From Jatrophihabitans telluris (GTDB lineage: Bacteria > Actinomycetota > Actinomycetes > Mycobacteriales > Jatrophihabitantaceae), in assembly GCF_023516435.1 (NCBI RefSeq), contig NZ_CP097332.1:2666001-2730000 (forward strand): a DNA stretch of 64,000 nucleotides, given 5' to 3'. Positions 25,683-32,743 of the stretch are shown piece by piece; position 1 is the first letter of the stretch; the number at the start of each line of letters is the position of its first letter. A program made the position numbers and the translations under genes. The notes below the pieces were generated by a model. The model did no database searches. It saw only the letters and a program-made list of their open reading frames with translations, and was not told the origin of the DNA.

Positions 25683-26786
25683 GTGCCCAACGCGAACAAA
25701 TCCGTCGCCTTCCTGGTGTGGCGCGACACCAGCCATCCAGAGGGTGGTGGCTCCGAGGTCTACGTCGAACACATGGCCCGCTGGCTCGTCCGCGACGGCC
25801 ATGACGTCACCATCGTCTGCGCCGCACACGATCGCGCTCCCGCCGACGAGGTCCGCGACGGCGTTCGATTCCGCCGGCGCGGCGGCTGGCTGTCGGTATA
25901 CCTGCACGGCTTGCTCTACCTGCTCAGCGCTCGGGGTCGGCGTACCGACATCGTCGTCGACGTCCACAACGGCATTCCGTTCTTCAGCCCGCTGGTTCGA
26001 CGACGCGGGTTGACGGTGCTGGTTCACCACGTCCACCGCGAGCAATGGCACATCGTCTATCCCGGCCTGCGCGGTCGCATCGGATGGTGGATCGAATCGC
26101 GGCTGGCGCCGTGGCTGTACCGGTCCGCGGCCTACCTCACCGTCTCCGAGTCCACTCGTGCCGACCTCGGTGCCCTCGGTGTCCATGCCGATCGGATCGC
26201 CGTCGTACACAACGGCATCGACGTGCCCCACCCGTCCCGACTGCGACCGCGCTCGGACACGCCCCGCATCTGCGTGCTCGGCCGGCTCGTGCCGCACAAG
26301 CAGGTCGAGCACGCACTCGCCGTCGTCGCCGCCCTGAGCGAGCGGCTACCGGACCTGGGGCTCGACGTGATCGGCGACGGCTGGTGGCGCGCCGAACTGG
26401 ATGCCGAAGCTGCGCGGCTCGGGGTGGGTGACCGGGTCCAGTTCCACGGGCAGGTCAGCGACACCGACCGCGACGAACTGCTCGACGCCAGCTGGCTGAT
26501 GCTCGCCCCCTCGGTCAAGGAGGGCTGGGGGATCGCCATCATGGAGGCAGCAGCCCGCAGCGTCCCGACACTGGCCTACTCAACCGGCGGCGGCGTCACC
26601 GAGTCCGTCGAAGACACGGTCACCGGACTGCTGGTCGACGATCTTGCGGGGCTGATCGCCGAGACCGGCCGCCTACTCGATGACAGTGAAGCCCGACTGA
26701 CCATGGGCAAAGCGGCTCGGGCCCGTGCCGAGAACTTCGATTGGGCGACGTCCGGACGACTGTTCTCGCGTCAGCTCTTCGGCTGA
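25683..26786 (+). CDS. GT4-family glycosyltransferase (Rv0225-like)
   Basis: A 367-residue cytoplasmic glycosyltransferase with the GT-B fold. The N-terminal half begins VAFLVWRDTSHPEGGGSEVY, the Gly-rich acceptor loop of family 4. The C-terminal half has VLGRLVPHKQVEHAL, VIGDGWWRAEL and the nucleotide-sugar E-x7-E type motif in PSVKEGWGIAIMEAAARSVP. GTG 25683 is the start. It is divergent from the methyltransferase-aftD pair and close to the DUF2613 gene; M. tuberculosis Rv0225 is the same family beside Rv0224c. Donor and acceptor sugars are unknown. Confidence 0.9.
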   Translation: MPNANKSVAFLVWRDTSHPEGGGSEVYVEHMARWLVRDGHDVTIVCAAHDRAPADEVRDGVRFRRRGGWLSVYLHGLLYLLSARGRRTDIVVDVHNGIPFFSPLVRRRGLTVLVHHVHREQWHIVYPGLRGRIGWWIESRLAPWLYRSAAYLTVSESTRADLGALGVHADRIAVVHNGIDVPHPSRLRPRSDTPRICVLGRLVPHKQVEHALAVVAALSERLPDLGLDVIGDGWWRAELDAEAARLGVGDRVQFHGQVSDTDRDELLDASWLMLAPSVKEGWGIAIMEAAARSVPTLAYSTGGGVTESVEDTVTGLLVDDLAGLIAETGRLLDDSEARLTMGKAARARAENFDWATSGRLFSRQLFG

Positions 26787-26822
26787 TCCGCTACCCCGTC
26801 GCGCGTCGGCAAACTCAGCTGA

Positions 26823-26969
26823 TCAGCGGTTTCCGTAGTCGACGATCTGCGTGTTCGCCGGGTTGTGCTTCGGAGCGGCCGTCGCCGAGGACACCACACC
26901 CGCCACCGCGACCCCGGCCAGAGCGGCACCCACGATGCCGGACAGGATGAGCGAGATGAGCTTGGCCAC
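26823..26969 (-). CDS. DUF2613 small secreted/membrane peptide
   Basis: A 48-residue protein that is easily missed. GTG at 26969 follows GAGGAG with a 5-base gap. The sequence is one hydrophobic helix with a basic start (AKLISLILSGIVGAALAGVA, then VAGVVSSATAAPKHNPANT) and ends QIVDYGNR. The VVSSATAAPxxNP...VDYG pattern matches DUF2613, the family of Rv0236A, which lies beside aftD in M. tuberculosis. The helix may be a signal peptide cleaved after AxA or a permanent anchor. It starts 19 bases after the stop of the upstream membrane protein, so the two are likely one operon. The link to arabinan synthesis is by conserved association only. Confidence 0.85.
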   Translation of the reverse strand: MAKLISLILSGIVGAALAGVAVAGVVSSATAAPKHNPANTQIVDYGNR

Positions 26970-26987
26970 GGGATCTCCTCGGTTAAG

Positions 26988-28814
26988 TTACCGGCGAGTG
27001 TAGCAACGACGAGCCGCCGCGACAGCTATTACACCGAGACTGAGAACGAGCGCGCCGGCCACCAGCGCGTCGACGGCGATCAGCACCGTGAGCCGGTTCC
27101 CACGAAGAGTCCGATCGGGCGTCGCGGTATGACCTGGTCCGCCTTTTGCCGGGGCCGGCACCTGGTAGAGCGCCACCGAGTTGTCCTGGTAACGCATGGT
27201 CAGTCCCGACAGATCCACAGCGCTGGTCGCATCGGCGCCGCCGCCATCGCGTTCGACCCAGACCCACCGAACCCCGTGATCAGCCAACGCCGTTGCCAGG
27301 CCGACCGGATCACTCCCCCGGCTGGCCAGCACCGCCGCCAGAAGGGCGGCCTGCGGATCCTCTCCGGCCAGGCGGCGACCGTCCACGACCAGCCGGTCAT
27401 CGACCAGGACCGGTTGGCTCAACCAGCGAGGCAGCGGGTCGATCACGTTGACGGCGGACACCCACGGAAAGCGGCGATAGGACGCGAACGGCAAGGACAA
27501 CACCGTGCCCGACGGTCCAGCGGCGATGACGTCACGCGCGGCGGCCCAGCCCTGCGGATAGTGCACCGGGGTGATCGTCGGACGCATCGACGCCGCGGCG
27601 TCCGGAAGCAGGGCCACCGGTACGAACAGCGCGACCGCAAGCATCACCACGACCGAGCCCACGCTGCGCCCCCTCAGCGCGGCCACGGCCTGATCCACGA
27701 GCAGCGCGGCACCGAGCACCGCGACCATGACCAACGGAATCAACCACTTCTGGCTGTCGCGCCAGAGTCCGGCGCCTGGTACGTGCTCCACGGCCCAGCG
27801 GACCACACCACCGCCGCCGGGCACCGAGGAGACGGCGGCGAACACGAAACCCGCGGCGGCCAGCGCGGCCAGGCGCGGCCATTCGGTGCGGTCCGACGCA
27901 GGCGACAGGGTCCGGCGCCACCACAGGAAGGCCGCCAGCGCCAACACCACCAGTCCCGTGCCGAGGTAGCCGAGTAGGCCGGCCCGACTGTCCGGCGTCG
28001 CCGTCCGGTCCCAGATCCCCCCCAGACCCAGCAGGCTGAGCAACACCCCGCCGGCCCGCTCGGACCGGGCCGCGAACACGGCCACCGCGGCCGGATCGCT
28101 CACTGAACTCGCCGAGCCCAGCACGGCCGGGAGCACCCAGGCGAGTTGCGCCAGTCCGGCGAGGATGAGGACCGCGCTGCTGCGAAGCCAGGTTCCGGCG
28201 ACGAGCACGACCGCCGCCGCCGCACCGATCAAGGCACCGGTCGGCGTGATCGACGCGAGCGCCACCGAGGCGAACAGCGCCGCCCAACCGACCGTCCGCC
28301 GCTCGTCGGCCCGGACGGACCGCGCCGAGACGGCGATCCACGGGAGCGCCGCATAGGCGTAGAGCAGCGCCCACTGACCCAGCGCGAGGCGCTCGACCAC
28401 GAACGGGTTCCAGACCGCAAGTCCGCCGGCCAGCAGCAGCGCGGGGAGAGAACGAGGCCCCAGAAGCCGCAGCATGCCCCACGCCGCGAGCGGCAGCACC
28501 AGGCCGACCAACACCCGTCCGAGCAACGCGCCATCGATGATGCGACTGCCCAGCGCGACCAAGGCGTCCAGGGGAACCGCACGCGGGCTGCCCGCCCCGG
28601 CGCCGGCCGAAGCGCGGGTCAGTGGCTGCCGGGGGGTGAACACCATGTCGCGACCGAGCAGATATCCACTGCGATGCATCGGCCAGAGCAGCACCGCGGT
28701 CAGCACGAGGGGCCAGCCCACGACCAGCACGCCTACGCGGCGCCGCTGCCCGTGGGTCACAGGCGATCGCGGTCCGTCGACGCCTGTTGCGGGCGTCCTT
28801 CCAGCCGTGGGCAC
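26988..28814 (-). CDS. Large polytopic membrane protein (Rv0226c-like)
   Basis: A 608-residue integral membrane protein with about 12 helices, a short cytoplasmic start and a soluble loop near residues 430-560 before a last helix (RLTVLIAVDALVAGALVLSL). The early periplasmic segment RSGYLLGRDMVFTPRQPLTR and LAVWNPFVVERLALGQWALL followed by YAYAALPW resemble GT-C enzymes, and VPGAGLWRDSQKWLIPLVMV is typical of the uncharacterised family that includes Rv0226c. GTG at 28814 is divergent from the flippase-like gene; the DUF2613 peptide follows 19 bases after the stop. A role in handling lipid-linked sugars is inferred from the neighbours. Confidence 0.75.
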   Translation of the reverse strand: MPTAGRTPATGVDGPRSPVTHGQRRRVGVLVVGWPLVLTAVLLWPMHRSGYLLGRDMVFTPRQPLTRASAGAGAGSPRAVPLDALVALGSRIIDGALLGRVLVGLVLPLAAWGMLRLLGPRSLPALLLAGGLAVWNPFVVERLALGQWALLYAYAALPWIAVSARSVRADERRTVGWAALFASVALASITPTGALIGAAAAVVLVAGTWLRSSAVLILAGLAQLAWVLPAVLGSASSVSDPAAVAVFAARSERAGGVLLSLLGLGGIWDRTATPDSRAGLLGYLGTGLVVLALAAFLWWRRTLSPASDRTEWPRLAALAAAGFVFAAVSSVPGGGGVVRWAVEHVPGAGLWRDSQKWLIPLVMVAVLGAALLVDQAVAALRGRSVGSVVVMLAVALFVPVALLPDAAASMRPTITPVHYPQGWAAARDVIAAGPSGTVLSLPFASYRRFPWVSAVNVIDPLPRWLSQPVLVDDRLVVDGRRLAGEDPQAALLAAVLASRGSDPVGLATALADHGVRWVWVERDGGGADATSAVDLSGLTMRYQDNSVALYQVPAPAKGGPGHTATPDRTLRGNRLTVLIAVDALVAGALVLSLGVIAVAAARRCYTRR

Positions 28815-28950
28815 CGCCGAAGCCTACGATGCGTGCAAGTCCGCACCGCTGGTCCCAGCTTCGCGGAGGGTCGTCCGGACCGGGGCAGGCTCCGGCCCTA
28901 GGTGGTACCGGTCCAGACTGTCCGAGCAGTGACGCAGAGGGGTCGATCGC

Positions 28951-30270
28951 GTGGGCGAACCTGGTCGCACGCCGGCGGGCGAAGCTGGTCGTACGCCGGT
29001 GGCCGAACAGTCCTCCTCCGCACGCCTGGCCCGCGGCCTGCTCGGCGTCACCACCGCGGCGATGCTCGGAAACCTGTTCGCCTACGTCCTGCTGCTGGGC
29101 GCGGCCCGGGTGTTGGCGTCCGCGGACTACGCCCATCTCGTCGCACTGCTGAACGTCCTGCTCGTCGGCTCCATCCCGGCGTTCGCACTGCAGGCCATCG
29201 CGGCCCGGCGGGTGGCGCTCGGGCAGACCCGGGACCTGGTGCTCGTGGGGGCGTTGATCTCGTTGGCCGTCGGCGTGATCTTCCTCGTCCTGGCACCGGC
29301 CGAACAGCGCTTCCTACGGATCCCGGGCATCACGGCCGAGCTGCTGATCGCGATCGCTCTGCCCGCGATCGCCATGCAGGGGTTGGTGCAAGGTGTGTGG
29401 CAGGGCCGCCAGGGCTTCACCGGGCTGGCCGGCACCACCTTCGTCGGGATGCTCGGTCGGCACGGCGGTGCGTTGTGCGGATTGGTCATCGGACGCAGCA
29501 CGACCTCGGCGGCGACCGGAATCGTCATCGGCGTCGGCCTTGCCTGTCTGGCCAGTCTCTGGCCGCTGCGCGAGCATCGCCCGCGACCCCGGAGCCAAGC
29601 AACGGCCCAAGGCGAGGCCGAGCCGCCACCGGGGCGCGACCCGGGCCGGCTCGTTCGGGAGTCGTCGGAACTCATCGCCGAATGCGGGCACGCCGCGCAC
29701 GCCTACGGTGTCTTCCTGCTGCTCAGCGTTTCCGACGTGCTCGTTGCCAACCACCTGCTGCCCACCCGGGAGGCCGCGGTCTACTCCGCCGGATCCGTGA
29801 TCACCAAGGCCGCTCTGTGGCTACCTCAGTCAGCAGCCAGCGTGCTGTTCGCGTCGTTGACCGACGAGGGCCGCCACCGGGGTCTGTTCCTTCGAGCCGC
29901 CGCGGCCGTCGCCGGGCTGGGCGTGATCGTCACGGCCGCCTGCTTCACCGTCGGGCGGTTCGTCGCCTTGGCCGTCGCCGGTGACAAGTACCCGGAACTG
30001 CACGACACGGTGTGGCTGTTCGCCGCGCTCGGCAGCGCCCTGGCGATCACGCAGTTCTGCATGGTCACCGGCCTGGCGGTGCGCAGCCGGCGGGTCACCT
30101 TCGTCGCGTGGACGGCCGTCGTCTGCGAGGTGATCGCGGTGTACGCCCTTCCCGACCCCATGACGGTCACCGACGTCGTCGCCACGGTCGCCGGAGTGAA
30201 CCTGGTGGCCGCGCTGGCCTGCGTGCTGGCCCGAGCACACACCGGACGCCCCGTCGGGCCGGTCAGCTGA
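28951..30270 (+). CDS. Flippase-like polysaccharide export protein
   Basis: A 439-residue membrane protein of the MOP/Wzx-MATE superfamily with about 12 helices, which would move lipid-linked sugars across the membrane. The first helix region reads ARGLLGVTTAAMLGNLFAYV, then RVLASADYAHLVALLNVLLV, the usual polysaccharide-synthesis layout. The central cytoplasmic loop (about residues 210-240) is Pro/Arg rich, and the second half begins YGVFLLLSVSDVLVANHLLP. The N-terminal 20 residues contain a duplicated GRTPAGEA/GRTPVAEQ motif. GTG at 28951 starts the gene; it is divergent from the Rv0226c-like gene. Substrate is not known. Confidence 0.8.
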   Translation: MGEPGRTPAGEAGRTPVAEQSSSARLARGLLGVTTAAMLGNLFAYVLLLGAARVLASADYAHLVALLNVLLVGSIPAFALQAIAARRVALGQTRDLVLVGALISLAVGVIFLVLAPAEQRFLRIPGITAELLIAIALPAIAMQGLVQGVWQGRQGFTGLAGTTFVGMLGRHGGALCGLVIGRSTTSAATGIVIGVGLACLASLWPLREHRPRPRSQATAQGEAEPPPGRDPGRLVRESSELIAECGHAAHAYGVFLLLSVSDVLVANHLLPTREAAVYSAGSVITKAALWLPQSAASVLFASLTDEGRHRGLFLRAAAAVAGLGVIVTAACFTVGRFVALAVAGDKYPELHDTVWLFAALGSALAITQFCMVTGLAVRSRRVTFVAWTAVVCEVIAVYALPDPMTVTDVVATVAGVNLVAALACVLARAHTGRPVGPVS

Positions 30271-30299
30271 TCATCGAACCTGCTGGGTGGGCGGCTGAG

Positions 30300-30398
30300 T
30301 GGGCGGCTGTGGTGCGCGGCTGTGGTGGGCAGCTGTGGTGCGCCGCTCCTGTGCGCCGCTCGTGCGCGCGGCTCGTGCGCGCCGCTCGTGCGCGCGGC
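30300..30398. repeat. Degenerate short tandem repeats at convergent junction
   Basis: Two linked families of imperfect repeats fill the space between the flippase-like gene and the convergent hydrolase. Around 30300-30345 a motif GGCTGTGGTG recurs; from about 30347 to 30398 a 13-base unit alternating GTGCGCGCGGCTC and GTGCGCGCCGCTC occurs at least four times, the last overlapping the hydrolase stop codon at 30399. No transposon or CRISPR layout is present. It may act as a bidirectional terminator. Confidence 0.7.
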
Positions 30399-31859
30399 TC
30401 AGCCCTTCTCGTCGCCGGGCCACGGACCCGGGGCGAAGACCGGGGCGTAACCGTCGCCGATGGCCGAGACCAGCCCGGACTGCACCGGATACGCCGAGCG
30501 CCGCACCCAGTTGTCCAGCACGGAGATCAGGCCCAATCGCTGTCCCATGGAGAAGTTGCAGTGCCCGGCCCCGTACGGCGCGCCGGTGGACTCGGAGAAG
30601 GTGGCGGGCGGTGCGATGAACAGCTGTACGAGCTGCCCGGAGCGGCCGGCCACGCGGGTGCGGGCAGCCAGGACCGATTCGTTCTGCACCAGCACCAACG
30701 GGTCTGCCTCGGTGTGCAGCGTCACCGTCGGCGCGCTCAGCTGTCCAGTGGTGTCACCGAGCTTCTCGATCGCGGTGCGCGCGGCCGTGTCGGCACTGAC
30801 GCGAGGCAGCGAGGCGAGCGCCGACTCGAGCTTGGTGACCGAGCCACCGACCGTCGAGATCAGCTGGTTCTCAGCGGCGTCGATGCGCGCGGGGTAGTTT
30901 GCGTCGGTGTTCTGGGACGGATCTCCACCGACGCGTTGTTCCAACTCGTAGCGACCACTGGTACCGAACGCCAAGGCGGTGAGCAGCGCTTCGACGCGCG
31001 CCTTGACCTGTGAGGTGACGTCATGGCCGTCGTAGGTGCCGGTCGCGGTGGGGGCATTGACCAGCGCGGCGATGAACAACACCTTGGCGGTGCCACCCCC
31101 ACTGATGTCCGAGGCGGCCTTGACCACGGCCTTCTCGGCGTGAGTCCAGTTGGCGGCGGCGTCCTCGGCGCTGCTGTACCCGGTCAGTTTGAGCTGCGGA
31201 TCGACCAGGGCCTTCACCGCGAACGCGACGTCGAGCGCCACGTCGAAGTTGTAGTTGGGGCCAGCGACGGCACCGCACATCGGTGCGGCACCATCGACCC
31301 AGGCCGGATTCTTCTCCGCGATGATCTGGGTGATCAGACCGCCGAGCGAATCACCCCAGACGTAGGTCCGGTTGGGCTTGCCGACGAGGCTGACGAACTT
31401 GTCGTGGAGCTGCTCACCCGCGCTGACACCGTCTCCGACCGCCCAGCCATTGCTCTTGTAGGACGAACCGGCCAGGGCATAGCCCTCCGACAGCAGTTTC
31501 TGACTCAGCTCGTCACTGCCGCTGCCGTCGGAATCGGTCGAGGTCACCTGGGCGTTGGTCTCGACCGCGGAGAACGTCGGTGGAGCGGGGGCGGCGAATC
31601 GGTAGCCGTGCGAGTACAGCAGCAGCGTGCCGTTCCACTTCTGGGGAAGCTTGATCGTGTATTTCGCGCCGTCGATGTCGCCCGTGCACTGAGCGGCACA
31701 GTTCTTCATGGCAACGGAGTCGGACCTCGACTGGACGGCCTTCTGGCGACCGGTCAACGGCGTCGAGGTGTCGGCGGCGCACGCCGCGGTGGCGAGGGTC
31801 GCCAGCAGGGCCACGGACGGCACAAACCTGGTGGCTACTCGTCGGTAGGTGGTGGGCAT
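30399..31859 (-). CDS. Secreted lipoprotein alpha/beta hydrolase
   Basis: A 486-residue lipoprotein with an alpha/beta-hydrolase fold. The signal peptide ends in the lipobox TAAC with Cys27. Strand and oxyanion segment YSHGYR is near residue 84, and the nucleophile elbow WGDSLGG places Ser171. The late acid region is probably HTEADPLVLVQN, and the histidine may be in YGAGHCNFS near residue 445. Four Cys (KNCAAQC and others) suggest disulphides. ATG 31859 begins MPTTYRRVATRF; a longer frame upstream reads as non-protein. It could be an esterase, lipase or peptidase; substrate unknown. It is divergent from the methyltransferase at 31957. Confidence 0.82.
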   Translation of the reverse strand: MPTTYRRVATRFVPSVALLATLATAACAADTSTPLTGRQKAVQSRSDSVAMKNCAAQCTGDIDGAKYTIKLPQKWNGTLLLYSHGYRFAAPAPPTFSAVETNAQVTSTDSDGSGSDELSQKLLSEGYALAGSSYKSNGWAVGDGVSAGEQLHDKFVSLVGKPNRTYVWGDSLGGLITQIIAEKNPAWVDGAAPMCGAVAGPNYNFDVALDVAFAVKALVDPQLKLTGYSSAEDAAANWTHAEKAVVKAASDISGGGTAKVLFIAALVNAPTATGTYDGHDVTSQVKARVEALLTALAFGTSGRYELEQRVGGDPSQNTDANYPARIDAAENQLISTVGGSVTKLESALASLPRVSADTAARTAIEKLGDTTGQLSAPTVTLHTEADPLVLVQNESVLAARTRVAGRSGQLVQLFIAPPATFSESTGAPYGAGHCNFSMGQRLGLISVLDNWVRRSAYPVQSGLVSAIGDGYAPVFAPGPWPGDEKG

Positions 31860-31956
31860 GGCGATATCCAACACCGCCGGGCGGACGTTGTCTGCGATCT
31901 TGTGCGCGGCGTGGCGACATCGTGACCATCCGCGCGGTGTCGCGTATGGTCCTGCC

Positions 31957-32661
31957 GTGCCCGACACCTCATCCGAACCGGCCGGCCCCGCGTTCACCGC
32001 CACAATGGCCGTCGCGGAAAGCATCGGCGGATGGCTGACCGCAGCACAGGCCCGGGTGCTCTGGGATGAAGCGGCGACCCTACCGGCCAGGAGCCGGATC
32101 GTGGAGATCGGCTCGCACCAGGGCCGCTCGACGGTCGTGCTCGCCCGCGCCGCACCGGAGTCGACGCTCGTCGCGATCGACCCGTTCATTGCCGGCGCGT
32201 TGTTCGGTGGAGCGGCGACCAAGGACAAGTTCGCGGCCAACATCGATCGTGCCGGCGTGGCGGGCCGGATCGAACTTCGCGAAGCGAAGAGCACCGATCT
32301 GCGCCCGACCTGGACGGAGCCCATCGACCTTCTTTACATCGATGGCAAGCATGACTACTGGACCCTGAGCGACGACCTGCGCTGGGCGGAGTTCGTCCGG
32401 CCCGGCGGCATCGTGCTGATTCACGACGCCTTCTCCTCGATCGGTGTCACCCTCGGGCTCCTGCGGCACGTGCTGTTCGGCTCTCGGCTGCGTTACCTGG
32501 ACCGGCAGACCTCGTTGGCCCGCTTCGCCGTCGAGCCGCCCCAGTTGCGGGACCGGGCACGGTTGATGGGTCAGCTGCCCTGGTGGGTGCGCAACGTCGT
32601 CATCAAGGTTGGGCTGCGGGCGGCACGGCCGTTCGGCAACACCACTCCGGATCCGTACTGA
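31957..32661 (+). CDS. Class I methyltransferase, CmcI/Methyltransf_24 type
   Basis: A 234-residue methyltransferase. Motif I is RIVEIGSHQGRSTVVLARAA near residue 49; the strand 2 acid is TLVAIDPFIAG; DLLYIDGKHDYWTLSDDLRW and FVRPGGIVLIHDAF are the metal-binding and acid regions typical of Methyltransf_24 enzymes. Members methylate sugars or lipids in glycan and natural-product pathways, which fits the nearby envelope cluster, but the substrate is unknown. GTG 31957 is used because it is preceded by the divergent promoter region of the hydrolase. The last codons lie in the first unit of a 15-base tandem repeat that carries the stop codon. Confidence 0.85.
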   Translation: MPDTSSEPAGPAFTATMAVAESIGGWLTAAQARVLWDEAATLPARSRIVEIGSHQGRSTVVLARAAPESTLVAIDPFIAGALFGGAATKDKFAANIDRAGVAGRIELREAKSTDLRPTWTEPIDLLYIDGKHDYWTLSDDLRWAEFVRPGGIVLIHDAFSSIGVTLGLLRHVLFGSRLRYLDRQTSLARFAVEPPQLRDRARLMGQLPWWVRNVVIKVGLRAARPFGNTTPDPY

Positions 32662-32708
32662 TCGGATCCGTACTGATCGGATCCGTACTGATCGGGTCCG
32701 TACTGATC
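32649..32708. repeat. Four 15-base tandem repeats carrying stop codons
   Basis: Four head-to-tail units of GGATCCGTACTGATC (32649-32663, 32664-32678, 32679-32693, 32694-32708; the last has GGG for GGA). Each unit supplies an in-frame TGA after TAC for the methyltransferase, which ends in the first unit. Each junction forms the palindrome CGGATCCG. The array lies between the methyltransferase and convergent polA. Confidence 0.92.
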
Positions 32709-32743
32709 GATCCGACGCACTGGATCAGTGGCCGCCGTGTTGA

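Noticed and set aside
30399-32324. Longer 641-residue version of the secreted hydrolase
   Set aside because: The signal peptide with lipobox begins at 31859; the upstream part overlaps the divergent methyltransferase and looks non-protein.
32649-32708. CRISPR or integron attachment array
   Set aside because: Units are 15 bases, contiguous and without spacers or an integrase next to them.
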